DNA from: Pseudomonas sp. 10S4
GTDB lineage: Bacteria > Pseudomonadota > Gammaproteobacteria > Pseudomonadales > Pseudomonadaceae
Reading direction: 5' to 3'
Assembly (NCBI RefSeq): GCF_034344865.1
Contig: NZ_CP133774.1
Location: forward strand, 1,364,001-1,428,000
DNA length: 64,000 nucleotides
Positions within the stretch are counted from its first letter, which is position 1. Each line of letters opens with the position of its first letter. The notes under the pieces are model-generated. The model saw only the letters and a program-made list of their open reading frames with translations. It made no database searches and was not told the DNA's origin. The position numbers and the translations under genes are program-made. This document shows positions 27,784 to 36,480 of the stretch, in pieces.

Positions 27784-28416
27784 TCAGAACGGCTCGTTGC
27801 CACGACGCCGGAACCAGCCCGTCAACGACAGGCGCTCCCGGGTCGCAGGCAGGACTTCGTGGGGCACTTCGCCCGACAGGAATACCACCAGGCAGCCACC
27901 AGTAGGCACGACGTTGTGTTCGACGCCATCCTCCAGGTACATGCGCAGTTCGCCGCCGTGCTCGGGCAGCCAGGCGTCATTGAGGTAGATCACCGCCGAG
28001 ACCATGCGCCGGTCGTCGTCGCGGAAACGGTCCACATGCTTGAGGTAGAAAGCACCGGGCGGGTACAGGGCGAAGTGGCTTTCGAAGTCTTCCAGACCGA
28101 GGAACAACCCGCGATTCATCGCCTCGCGCAGGCTGTCCATCAAACTCAGATAACTGTCGCAGGCCTCGGTTTCACCGGGTTCGAGCCACTGAATGTGGTC
28201 GCCACGAATGCCTTCGCGAATCTCTGAAGTCGGCCCACGGCCCACCGCCGCCGGGGCCAGTTCACCCTCGGCCGCACGTTTACGGCACTCAGCCGCCAGT
28301 TCCCGGGTCAGACCCAGAGGCAGGAAAATATTCTGCCGCGACCAGCCACGTTCGGCCAAGTCGTCGACGATACGTAACAGCAGCGGGTGATCAGAGGGTA
28401 TTTGCATGGCGCGCAT
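27784..28416 (-). CDS. 2OG-Fe(II) oxygenase (prolyl 4-hydroxylase-like)
   Basis: A 210-residue oxygenase of the P4Hc type. The iron ligands are H127 and D129 in YLKHVDRF and H186 in GEVPHEV, and R195 in TRERLSLTGW should bind 2-oxoglutarate. A family-like segment ALYPPGAFYLKHVD precedes. It probably hydroxylates a protein or peptide in the cytoplasm; the substrate is unknown. An alternative start three codons downstream (28407) exists; 28416 is favoured by AGGA at suitable distance. Upstream of it the divergent secreted protein gene begins. Confidence 0.85.
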   Translation of the reverse strand: MRAMQIPSDHPLLLRIVDDLAERGWSRQNIFLPLGLTRELAAECRKRAAEGELAPAAVGRGPTSEIREGIRGDHIQWLEPGETEACDSYLSLMDSLREAMNRGLFLGLEDFESHFALYPPGAFYLKHVDRFRDDDRRMVSAVIYLNDAWLPEHGGELRMYLEDGVEHNVVPTGGCLVVFLSGEVPHEVLPATRERLSLTGWFRRRGNEPF

Positions 28417-28524
28417 AGTATTCCTGTGCCTGCAAATCCGACAGAGCCGCGCAGCGGGCTGATACGAATTCTCGACAAGTTCTTGTACCGCACGGAGAAT
28501 AGTCGCCTGCTGACAGGAGTCCCT

Positions 28525-29276
28525 ATGCGCCGTTTGCTTTTTTCACTGTTGATGTTCTGTGTTTTGCCCGCTTGGGCAGACGGCCACGACCAGTTGTACA
28601 AGGTCGCCGGTTGGCCAGACCAACGCGCGCATTTCAACGACGCACTCTCGGCCGCTCAGCAGCGCTACCAGAACAGCTTGCCGCCAGCGGTGTTTCAGGC
28701 TCTGGTGAACAACAGCAACCAGCGCTTCGCCCCCAAGCCATGGACCAGCGCGCCGAAGCGCAATTGCGCAAGACTCTGGCCGACCCGAAACCGGCCCTGA
28801 CTTTCTTTCAAACTCCACTGGGCAAGAAAATCGTCGCCGCCGAACTGCTGGCGACCCGGCGCGATCAACTGGCGAAAAACGCCAAGGGCTTGCCCAAGAT
28901 CGAGGCCAGCGACACGCGTCTGTTGATCATCGGCCATCTGGCCCAAGCCTTACCGGCCCGCGAGGCAGGTGCTGAAGTCACCTTGGCAATTGCCGGCATC
29001 GCGGCGGACAGTCTGAGTTCGATGATCCCCGGTTTGCTCGGTGGCGGTCAGGCGCCAGGGATGTTGAATGGTCAGCGCCAGCGCTTGATGGATCAGATTG
29101 GCACCGACCTCAACAACACGCTGCTCTACGTTTATCGCGACTTGTCGGATAACGAACTGGAAGAATTCGCCACGTTTGCCGAATCGGCTGAGGGCAAGGC
29201 GTATTACCAGGCAGCGCTGGCGGCGATTCGCGCGGGGTTGGCGGTGGGGCAAAGCACCTCGAATTTAAATCAGTAA
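28525..29276 (+). pseudogene. DUF2059-like secreted protein; broken by a frameshift
   Basis: The gene starts at an ATG at 28525 with AGGAG upstream, encoding a signal peptide that ends near LPAWA, and reads NDALSAAQQRYQNSLPP. At a run of five C (28730-28734) the sense frame is lost; one extra C would restore ...FAPQAMDQRAEAQLR and continue to the stop at 29276, giving 250 codons. The second part contains FFQTPLGKKIVAAE and LSDNELEEFATFAESAEGKAYYQA, which resemble the C-terminal DUF2059 repeat. The role is unknown, and it is probably periplasmic. The break in a C-run is a typical sequencing indel, so the gene may be intact in the organism. Confidence 0.75.
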
Positions 29277-29296
29277 TTTTGGGCGTTTGGAAGATT

Positions 29297-29370
29297 GCCT
29301 TCGCGGGCAAGCCCGCTCCCACATTGGAATGCACTTCAAATGTGGGGGCGGGCTTGCCCGCGAAGAGGCC
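29297..29370. repeat. REP doublet, family A
   Basis: Inverted CGGGCTTGCCCGCGAAG-type units lie at the convergent ends of the DUF2059-like gene and the alpha/beta hydrolase gene. Confidence 0.9.
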
Positions 29371-29380
29371 CTAACAGCCG

Positions 29381-30328
29381 CTACAGATTCCGGCCTTTAA
29401 TCCGCTTCGTCAAAAACCCGAAATACTCTTCCCGCAACGCCAGCGTCTCGTTCGCCAGATGATGCCGCGCCTCAGGCAGCATCAACACCTGCGGCCGATC
29501 AAACTTGGCCTTCAACACCTCCAGGTTGTGCTCCCAGTCCACCGTCATGTCCGCCTGCCCCTGCACGATCAGCGGCCGTCGTGGGCTGTTCGGTGCGGCC
29601 TCGACGCGCTTGATCCAGCGTCCCAACGCGCCCACCCACGCCGTCGGCAAACGCAGCGGCTGCAACGGGTCGGCGAGCAGAAATGGCAAGAACGCCGGGT
29701 CATTGGAGTTCTCGCTGAAACGCCGGGCAATGCCTTTGACGAAGGGCTTGAGCAGGTAATAGCTCAACTGCGACCAACCCCAGGCTCGCGGTCGTACCAG
29801 CGGCGACAGCAAAATCAACTGACCCTGAGCCGGACTGTTCGCACCTTGGTTCAGCACATGATCAATCACGATCGCCCCGCCAGTGCTCTGCCCGCACAGG
29901 TGCCACGGCTGCGGCAAATTCAGCGACTGCGCTTCAGTGAACAAGCCTTGCAGGGTGTCCTGATACTCGGCGAAATCCTTGATGCTCGCGCGCTCGCCGC
30001 TGGACAGGCCATGCCCCGGCAAATCGCAGGCGATCACCGCAAACCCCTGATCCAGCGCCCACTCAATCACATGCCGATAGAGCCCGGTGTGATCGTAGAA
30101 GCCGTGAAACAGGAACAACGTCGCCTTCGCCCGCGCCGGCCACCAGACCTGGCTGACCACCTCATAACCATCGACCGCGAAACGACCGAGCCCCTTGCGC
30201 AGCGTACGTCCGGGGAAATCCAGCCCATAAAACGTCTGATAGGCCTGGCCCTCAGTCGACAACGGCTGCCACTCGGCCAATGGCCGCAGGCCGGCGCGCA
30301 AATGATCGGGAGTGAAAGTGGCAGGCAT
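29381..30328 (-). CDS. Alpha/beta hydrolase, serine aminopeptidase/lysophospholipase-like
   Basis: A 315-residue alpha/beta hydrolase. The nucleophile elbow is GQSTGG with serine in the centre, preceded by an oxyanion loop in FLFHGFYDHTGLYRH and CDLPGHGLSSGERA. A late histidine in EARHHLANE completes the likely triad. This pattern fits the Hydrolase_4 (monoglyceride lipase-like) group; the substrate is unknown. The ATG at 30328 is chosen because the upstream in-frame extension lacks a ribosome site. It is divergent from the DUF6436 gene. Confidence 0.85.
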   Translation of the reverse strand: MPATFTPDHLRAGLRPLAEWQPLSTEGQAYQTFYGLDFPGRTLRKGLGRFAVDGYEVVSQVWWPARAKATLFLFHGFYDHTGLYRHVIEWALDQGFAVIACDLPGHGLSSGERASIKDFAEYQDTLQGLFTEAQSLNLPQPWHLCGQSTGGAIVIDHVLNQGANSPAQGQLILLSPLVRPRAWGWSQLSYYLLKPFVKGIARRFSENSNDPAFLPFLLADPLQPLRLPTAWVGALGRWIKRVEAAPNSPRRPLIVQGQADMTVDWEHNLEVLKAKFDRPQVLMLPEARHHLANETLALREEYFGFLTKRIKGRNL

Positions 30329-30424
30329 GGTTATTCCAGAACGTGAAACAGACTTTATGGGCCTGCGATATTCATCTGTCGCGGCAAGCATGGCAAGCTA
30401 GCCGACCTTCGAGGATCGAAACCC

Positions 30425-31003
30425 ATGCGTCCGGCCTACCGCACCACTCTGCTTGCCAGCCTGCTCGCCCTCATGTGTGCTGGCGTGCTGTGGGCGGCGT
30501 ACGATTGGTTTCAGGGTCGCTACCTGCGGGCGTTCAGCGAGCACACGGCGGTGTTTTCCGGCGACCCATTGCGCCTGCCCGACAACCTCGCCGGCCCCGG
30601 CGCCATCCGCCTCGTACATTTCTGGGACCCGGCCTGCCCGTGCAACGTTGGCAATCAACAGCACCTCACCGAACTGGTTGAGCGCTATGTACCGCAGGGC
30701 GTCGAGTTTTACTCGGTACAAAAACCCGGCAGCCACGGCCAGTTGCCCAGCACCTTGAGCAGCCTGAAAACCATCACCGTACTGCCCGGCTCCGAGCAGA
30801 TCCCCGCCAGCCCGGCGGTGGCGATCTGGGACCGCGCCGGCAAGCTCGCGTATTTCGGCCCGTACAGTGAAGGCCTGACCTGCAACTCGAGCAACAGCTT
30901 TATCGAACCGATCCTGCAAGCGCTGAACGAAGGCCGCACGGTGAACGCCACCCACACGCTGGCGGTGGGTTGCTATTGTCCGTGGGCGGTGGAAGTGAAG
31001 TAA
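30425..31003 (+). CDS. DUF6436-like membrane-anchored thioredoxin-fold protein
   Basis: A 192-residue protein with an N-terminal membrane anchor (about residues 8-26) and a periplasmic domain that looks thioredoxin-like. It has VHFWDPACPCNVGN with a C71-P-C73 pair in place of CxxC, and later SPAVAIWDRAGKLAYFGPY. Two more cysteine sites, LTC near residue 160 and GCYCPW at the end, are notable. A CxC pair suggests disulfide exchange or metal binding, but the role is not known. It is upstream of the penicillin-acylase gene in the same direction (103-base gap), so periplasmic maturation of that enzyme is a possible partner function. Confidence 0.75.
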   Translation: MRPAYRTTLLASLLALMCAGVLWAAYDWFQGRYLRAFSEHTAVFSGDPLRLPDNLAGPGAIRLVHFWDPACPCNVGNQQHLTELVERYVPQGVEFYSVQKPGSHGQLPSTLSSLKTITVLPGSEQIPASPAVAIWDRAGKLAYFGPYSEGLTCNSSNSFIEPILQALNEGRTVNATHTLAVGCYCPWAVEVK

Positions 31004-31106
31004 GGCATTCCGGACTATTCAAGGACGGTGGGTGCCCGGCACAGAAAGTCTGTGCTACATGTTTGCAGCCCACACGGGCGGCAATCTCGAAGAACAAGGA
31101 GTCACC

Positions 31107-33509
31107 ATGAAACGCGTCCTGACCGTACTTGCCTTGCTGATCGTCGCGCTCGCCATCGGCGTGGGCGGCTACATCTACAGCAAGCAGCCGACGCGCCAGG
31201 GCCAGGTGACGCTGAACAACCTGCAAGGTTCGGTGACCGTGCGCTACGACGAGCGCGGCGTACCGCATATCCGCGCCGACAACGAAACCGACCTCTACCG
31301 CGCCCTCGGCTACGTCCACGCCCAGGACCGCTTGTTCCAGATGGAGGTCATGCGCCGGCTGGCCCGTGGCGAACTGGCGGAAGTCCTCGGGCCGAAACTG
31401 GTGGACACCGACAAACTGTTCCGCAGCCTGCGCATCCGCGAGCGTGCCGAGAGCTATGTGGCCGCGCTGGATCGTCAGTCACCGGCGTGGAAAGCCCTGC
31501 AAGCCTATCTGGACGGGATCAACCAATATCAGGACACCCACGCTGCACCCGCAGAGTTTGACGTGCTGGGCATCCACAAACGCCCCTTCACCGCCGAAGA
31601 CAGCATCAGCGTCGCCGGCTACATGGCCTACAGCTTTGCCGCCGCGTTTCGCACCGAGCCATTGCTGACCTACGTCCGCGATCAGCTCGGCCCCGACTAC
31701 CTGAACATCTTCGACCTCGACTGGCAGCCCAAAGGCGTGTTGGCCAAGGCCCGCGCCAAACCCGGCCCGGCACTGGCCGCCAGCGACTGGAAAGACCTGA
31801 ACGCCCTCGCTCGCCTGAGCGAACAAGCCATGACCGAGAACGGTTTGCCGCAGTTCGAGGGCAGCAACGCCTGGGTCATTTCCGGTAACCGCAGCAAAAG
31901 TGGCAAGCCGCTGCTGGCCGGTGACCCGCACATTCGCTTCTCGGTGCCGTCGGTGTGGTACGAGGCGCAACTGTCGGCGCCGGGCTTTGAGCTTTACGGT
32001 CACCATCAGGCGTTGGTGCCGTTCGCGTTCCTGGGGCACAACCTGGATTTCGGCTGGAGCCTGACCATGTTCCAGAATGACGACCTGGACTTGATCGCCG
32101 AGAAGGTCAACCCGGACAACCCGAACCAGGTCTGGTATCGCGGCAAGTGGGTGGACATGGTCAGCACCGAACAGCAGATCGCCGTGAAAGGCCAGGCGCC
32201 GGTCACGCTGACGCTGCGTCAGTCGCCTCATGGCCCGATCATCAACGACGTGCTCGGCACCGCGGCCGGCAAGACGCCGGTCGCCATGTGGTGGGCGTTC
32301 CTCGAAACGCCGAATCCGATTCTCGAAGGCTTCTATCAGCTCAACCGTGCCGACACCCTGGCCAAGGCCCGCGCCGCAGCGGCCAAGGTTCAGGCGCCGG
32401 GGTTGAACATCGTCTACGCCAATGCCAAGGGTGATATCGGCTGGTGGGCCTCGGCCCTGCTGCCCAAGCGCCCGGCTGGAGTGAAACCGGGCTTCATCCT
32501 CGATGGCAGCACCAGTCAGGCGGACAAGGAAGGTTTCTACCCGTTCAGCGCCAACCCCCAGGAAGAGAACCCGGCGCGGGGCTATATCGTCTCGGCCAAC
32601 TTCCAACCCGTCTCGCCCACCGGCATGGAGATTCCCGGCTACTACAACCTGGCCGACCGCGGTCAACAGCTCAATCGCCAGCTCAACGACAAAAACGTGA
32701 AGTGGGACAACGACGCCAACCAGAAGCTGCAACTGGGTACCACCACCGCTTACGGCCCGCGCTTGCTGGCGCCGTTGCTGCCGGTATTGCGTGAAGTGGT
32801 CACTGACCCGGCCGAACAAAAACTGGTGGAGCAACTGGCCCAGTGGCAAGGCGATTACCCACTGGATTCAATCAATGCCACGGTGTTCAACCAGTTTCTG
32901 TACAACCTGGCCGACGCGACGATGCGCGATGAACTGGGCAACGACTTCTTTGAAACGCTGCTCTCGACCCGGGTGATCGACGCCGCGCTGCCGCGTCTGG
33001 CCGCCAACCCGGATTCGCCGTGGTGGGACAACCGCAACACCCCGGCCAAGGAAACCCGCGCCGACACGGTGAAGGTCGCGTGGCAGGCGAGCATTGCGCA
33101 CCTCAAGACCACGCTGGGTGCTGATTTCACCCAGTGGCAGTGGGGCAAGGCGCACACGCTGACCCACGGTCATCCGCTGGGGATGCAGAAGCCTTTGGAC
33201 CGGATTTTCAACGTCGGCCCGTTCGCCGCTCCCGGCAGCCACGAAGTACCGAACAACCTCTCGGCCAAGATTGGCCCGGCGCCATGGCCAGTGACGTATG
33301 GCCCGTCGACCCGGCGGCTGATCGACTTCGCCGACCCGGCCCACAGCCTGACCATCAACCCGGTCGGCCAGAGCGGCGTGCCGTTCGACAGCCACTATGA
33401 CGACCAGGCTGAGGCGTATATCGAAGGGGTTTATTTGCAGGCGCATTTCAGTGATGAAGAAGTGACGGCGAATACCCGGAGTACGTTGAAGCTGTTGCCG
33501 GCGCGGTAG
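31107..33509 (+). CDS. Penicillin acylase family protein (HacB/PvdQ-like N-acyl amidase)
   Basis: An 800-residue Ntn-hydrolase precursor. An N-terminal hydrophobic helix (residues 2-22) is a signal or anchor for export. The alpha-chain region has ALGYVHAQDRLFQMEVMRRLARGEL. The beta chain should start at S253 in EGSNAWVISG, the self-cleavage and catalytic serine. Further family motifs are GDPHIRFSVPSVWYE and SPHGPIIND. Such enzymes in Pseudomonas cleave N-acyl-homoserine lactones (QuiP, HacB, PvdQ); in P. aeruginosa, HacB lies beside the spu genes, and here the gene is 3.7 kb from spuH. The substrate remains unproved. The ATG at 31107 has AAGGAG upstream. Confidence 0.88.
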   Translation: MKRVLTVLALLIVALAIGVGGYIYSKQPTRQGQVTLNNLQGSVTVRYDERGVPHIRADNETDLYRALGYVHAQDRLFQMEVMRRLARGELAEVLGPKLVDTDKLFRSLRIRERAESYVAALDRQSPAWKALQAYLDGINQYQDTHAAPAEFDVLGIHKRPFTAEDSISVAGYMAYSFAAAFRTEPLLTYVRDQLGPDYLNIFDLDWQPKGVLAKARAKPGPALAASDWKDLNALARLSEQAMTENGLPQFEGSNAWVISGNRSKSGKPLLAGDPHIRFSVPSVWYEAQLSAPGFELYGHHQALVPFAFLGHNLDFGWSLTMFQNDDLDLIAEKVNPDNPNQVWYRGKWVDMVSTEQQIAVKGQAPVTLTLRQSPHGPIINDVLGTAAGKTPVAMWWAFLETPNPILEGFYQLNRADTLAKARAAAAKVQAPGLNIVYANAKGDIGWWASALLPKRPAGVKPGFILDGSTSQADKEGFYPFSANPQEENPARGYIVSANFQPVSPTGMEIPGYYNLADRGQQLNRQLNDKNVKWDNDANQKLQLGTTTAYGPRLLAPLLPVLREVVTDPAEQKLVEQLAQWQGDYPLDSINATVFNQFLYNLADATMRDELGNDFFETLLSTRVIDAALPRLAANPDSPWWDNRNTPAKETRADTVKVAWQASIAHLKTTLGADFTQWQWGKAHTLTHGHPLGMQKPLDRIFNVGPFAAPGSHEVPNNLSAKIGPAPWPVTYGPSTRRLIDFADPAHSLTINPVGQSGVPFDSHYDDQAEAYIEGVYLQAHFSDEEVTANTRSTLKLLPAR

Positions 33510-33528
33510 TTTTTTGTTGTTCGGACTG

Positions 33529-33619
33529 CCGTCTTCGCGAGCAAGCCCGCTCCCACATCGGACCGTGTCCGTGCAAACAACGCGGTCAACTGTGGGAGCG
33601 GGCTTGCTCGCAAGAGGCC
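33529..33619. repeat. REP doublet, family A
   Basis: Inverted GGAGCGGGCTTGCTCGC units lie between the convergent penicillin-acylase and AraC-type genes. Confidence 0.9.
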
Positions 33620-33638
33620 CGCACAAACACCCCAAAAT

Positions 33639-34544
33639 CTAAATCCCCCGCCGCACCCTCCCCGGCGCCTCGCCATAAATCTCCTTGAATTTCTTGCTGA
33701 ACGCCGCTTGTGATTGATACCCGACCTGCAGCGCAATATCGCTCAACCCCAGGTGCGATTGGCTCAGCAAACTGAACGCCAACTCCATCCGCACTTGCGT
33801 CAGCAACACCCACGGCGACACGCCGGCCACCTTCACAAACGCGCGCATGAACGTCGCCCGGGACATGTTCGCCGTTTCCGCCAGACCTTCGATGGTCCAC
33901 TCATGGGCCGGGTCCGCCAGCATCGCCTGCCAGGCGCGGCCCAGGCGTTTATCACCGAGTAGCGCCAGTGTGCCGCTGGCTGGCCCCAACGTCGCCAGAT
34001 GCGCCCGCAGCATCAGGGTGAACAACGCCTGCGATAACGCGTCGAGCAAAAACTTCGCCCCGGCCTGATTGCTCTCCGCCTCACCGCGCAACACCTCGAC
34101 CAACGCCGGCAACGGCCCATTGGCCGGGAGCGCACCGCTGGGGATCACCAAATACGCGGGCAGCGCGGCAAACAGCAAGGAAGCGCGGTTGTAATGGAAG
34201 GTCCCGCAGAGCATGTCCAGATCCGCGCTCGCACCACCGATGCGATGCACCTGCAACGCACCACCGACGATGATCTTCGGCACAGTCGGGGTGACGGTTT
34301 TTCCGGGGCTGTGGATAACGTGGGGCGTGCCGCCGGGCAGCAGCAGGATATCGCCTGCGCGCATCGGCAGACGCTGGCCGTCGGGAAACTCCACGCGGCA
34401 TTCGCCCGCCAATACGATGTGATAAGGCGCCATACCCAGCGCTTCCTGCCCATGGGCCAGCGCCCAGTCGCCCTGGAATTGGCAGCGCAGGTCCAGACTG
34501 CCGCGAACGTTGGCCAGCGTGATGAGTTTATCGATCGGATTCAT
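33639..34544 (-). CDS. AraC-family transcriptional regulator with cupin domain
   Basis: A 301-residue regulator. The N-terminal half is a cupin-like sensor (GECRVEFPDGQRLPMRAGDILLLPGG), and the C-terminal part holds two helix-turn-helix segments (GLAETANMSRATFMRAF and LSDIALQVGYQSQAAFSKKF). It is divergent from a small AhpD-like gene, with a 110-base gap, and probably controls it, as is common for this gene pair. The ATG at 34544 gives the conserved MNPIDKLITLA start; an in-frame extension to 34634 would run through the shared promoter. Confidence 0.88.
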   Translation of the reverse strand: MNPIDKLITLANVRGSLDLRCQFQGDWALAHGQEALGMAPYHIVLAGECRVEFPDGQRLPMRAGDILLLPGGTPHVIHSPGKTVTPTVPKIIVGGALQVHRIGGASADLDMLCGTFHYNRASLLFAALPAYLVIPSGALPANGPLPALVEVLRGEAESNQAGAKFLLDALSQALFTLMLRAHLATLGPASGTLALLGDKRLGRAWQAMLADPAHEWTIEGLAETANMSRATFMRAFVKVAGVSPWVLLTQVRMELAFSLLSQSHLGLSDIALQVGYQSQAAFSKKFKEIYGEAPGRVRRGI

Positions 34545-34654
34545 TTGAGCGCATCGAGGAAAGATCTGAGCGGATCGAACAAACCCGAACCGCGCCAAGG
34601 AGCAAGACTGAACGTGTCGAAACAGTACACCCAACCTGCTCAGGAGTTAACGCA

Positions 34655-34996
34655 ATGTTCAATAACTGGTCCGAACTGCTGCCCACCATTCAGAAAGCGT
34701 TTGGCGCGCTGGGCAAGAGCAACCCGAAAATGGTCAAGGCCTACATGGCTCTTGGTGAAGCCGCTGCGGAAAACGACGTGCTGGATGCCAAGACTCGCGA
34801 ATTGATCTCCATTGCCGTGGCCATTACTACTCGTTGTGATGGCTGTATTGCCGCGCATACCGATGCGGCGATCAAGGCTGGAGCGAGTCGCGAAGAAGTC
34901 GCGGCGACCCTGGCGACGGCAATTTCGCTGAATGCCGGCGCGGCGTATATCTACTCGCTGCGTACGCTTGAGGCGTATGACTCGTTGAAGGGCTGA
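34655..34996 (+). CDS. Carboxymuconolactone decarboxylase/AhpD-like protein
   Basis: A 113-residue AhpD-fold protein with the redox motif C61-D-G-C64 and H68 four residues on (TTRCDGCIAAHTD), the CxxCxxxH pattern of thiol peroxidase-like members rather than true decarboxylases. Such proteins act in peroxide or quinone/electrophile detoxification. The divergent AraC-type regulator is its likely controller. AGGAG lies upstream of the ATG. The gene ends beside a family-B repeat. Confidence 0.88.
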   Translation: MFNNWSELLPTIQKAFGALGKSNPKMVKAYMALGEAAAENDVLDAKTRELISIAVAITTRCDGCIAAHTDAAIKAGASREEVAATLATAISLNAGAAYIYSLRTLEAYDSLKG

Positions 34997-35006
34997 CACA
35001 CATCCT

Positions 35007-35135
35007 GTGGCGAGGGGCTTGCCCCCGTTGGGTTGCGAGCAGCCCCAAAACCTGAAACCCGGCTGCATCAGGCACACCGTGTTTATCGGATTTGGGAGTA
35101 CTGCGCACTCCAACGGGGGCAAGCCCCTCGCCACA
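35007..35135. repeat. Long inverted repeat, family B
   Basis: Ends are GTGGCGAGGGGCTTGCCCCC and its inverted complement, and the middle holds a small GGGTTGCGAGCAGCCCC hairpin. It lies between the convergent AhpD-like and GlxA-type genes. Confidence 0.88.
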
Positions 35136-35154
35136 ATGGTTTCTCGTAACCGTC

Positions 35155-36120
35155 CTAGACCATCGCCGCAAAGTTCAGCCTGAACTGCTGCGGTGTCACC
35201 CCGAGCCGGCGGTTGAACACACTGCGCATGTGCTGGGCATCGCGAAACCCGCATTGATACGCCACGGTCTTGAGCGGCGACCGCGTACTTTCCAGCAGCA
35301 CCCGCGCCGCATCCACCCTCGCCCGCTCGACGAATTCCGCCGGGGTCACTTTCGCTTCCTTGGCGAACACCCGGGAAAAGTTGCGAGCGCTCATGTTGGC
35401 GGCGTTGGCGAGGTCGGCGATGGTCAGGTCGCCGTTGAGGTTGGCGAGGACATAGAGCTGCACCAGCGCCACCGCCGAAGTCGGTTCGGCGTGAGGTGTG
35501 AGGAACGGGCTGAACTGCGATTGCCCGCCCGAGCGCTGGGTGAACACGACCAGGCGTTTGGCGACGCTGAGTGCGACTTCCGGGCCGTGATCGAGACCCA
35601 ACAGGTACAGCGACAAATCAATCCCCGCCGTTACCCCGGCCGAGGTGTAAAGCTCGCCGTCCTGCACGTACAAACGATCAGCCTCCACCTGCGTCGACGG
35701 ACACATCGCCGCCAACGCAGCTGCGTCGCCCCAATGAGTTGTGACAGTTCGTCCTTCGAGCAAACCGGCCCGGGCGAGCATGAACGCGCCGTTGCAGATC
35801 GAACCAAAGCGTTGCGCCCGCGCACTCGCGTCCCGCAGCCAGGCGTCGAACGCCACGCCAAAATCCATGAACGGCAATTGCGGCCCACCGGCCACCAGCA
35901 GCAAGTCATAAGCCTCAAGCGCTTCGCTGAAATGCCGGTGAGCGTTCAAGGACAAACCGTTGGAACACGGCATCATCCCGCGCTCGACGCCGATCACTTC
36001 CAGCCGATAGTGATCCTGCGGCGCCAGAAAACGATTGGCCTCGGCGAACACATCCATGGGCCCGGTGACGTCCAGCGACTGAACGCCGGAAAACACCACG
36101 ATGGCGACGGTTTTTTGCAT
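35155..36120 (-). CDS. GlxA-family (DJ-1/PfpI plus AraC) transcriptional regulator
   Basis: A 321-residue regulator with an N-terminal DJ-1/PfpI-type domain (VAIVVFSGVQSLDVTGPMDVF; nucleophile-like cysteine in SICNGAFMLARAG) and a C-terminal AraC-type DNA-binding domain (DLANAANMSARNFSRVFAKE, KTVAYQCGFRDAQHMRSVFNRRLG). Members sense small amines or related metabolites. It is divergent from an HD-domain hydrolase gene over a 360-base gap (36121-36480) that contains a family-B repeat, and is its likely regulator. The ATG at 36120 begins the conserved domain; the longer in-frame extension is repeat-derived. Confidence 0.87.
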   Translation of the reverse strand: MQKTVAIVVFSGVQSLDVTGPMDVFAEANRFLAPQDHYRLEVIGVERGMMPCSNGLSLNAHRHFSEALEAYDLLLVAGGPQLPFMDFGVAFDAWLRDASARAQRFGSICNGAFMLARAGLLEGRTVTTHWGDAAALAAMCPSTQVEADRLYVQDGELYTSAGVTAGIDLSLYLLGLDHGPEVALSVAKRLVVFTQRSGGQSQFSPFLTPHAEPTSAVALVQLYVLANLNGDLTIADLANAANMSARNFSRVFAKEAKVTPAEFVERARVDAARVLLESTRSPLKTVAYQCGFRDAQHMRSVFNRRLGVTPQQFRLNFAAMV

Positions 36121-36162
36121 GGTTCGAAACGCCTCTCTGGCTTCAAGTATCAACACTGACCT

Positions 36163-36293
36163 GTGGCGAGGGAGCTTGCTCCCGTTCGGCTGCGCAGCAG
36201 TCGTAAAACCTCTGGATGCGAGATGCCTGACAGAACCAGGTTGCAGTTTTGGGGCCGCTTCGCAGCCCAGCGGGAGCAAGCTCCCTCGCCACA
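36163..36293. repeat. Long inverted repeat, family B
   Basis: Bounded by GTGGCGAGGGAGCTTGCTCC and its inverted complement. It lies in the 360-base divergent gap between the GlxA-type regulator and the HD gene, so it sits between two promoters. Beyond it, 36294-36480 should contain the HD-gene promoter; I identify no other element. Confidence 0.88.
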
Positions 36294-36480
36294 GGTAGTC
36301 ACCTGTTTGAAGTGCGCGACAACGCTTCACCCTAGCCAATCCAGCCCCAACAAGCGAGGTTGGCGCGATATGCCTGCTCATTGGCCGGGATCGCAGCCAT
36401 GGATCGATTGTCCGGTTTCAGGTGCAGGCACAGACTTTACCCATCAGCGCCGCCACGGCGTTCCCCATGAGGAAAGCACT

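Noticed and set aside
33134..33400. Small alternative frames inside the penicillin-acylase gene
   Set aside because: They overlap an intact family gene in other frames and lack independent support.
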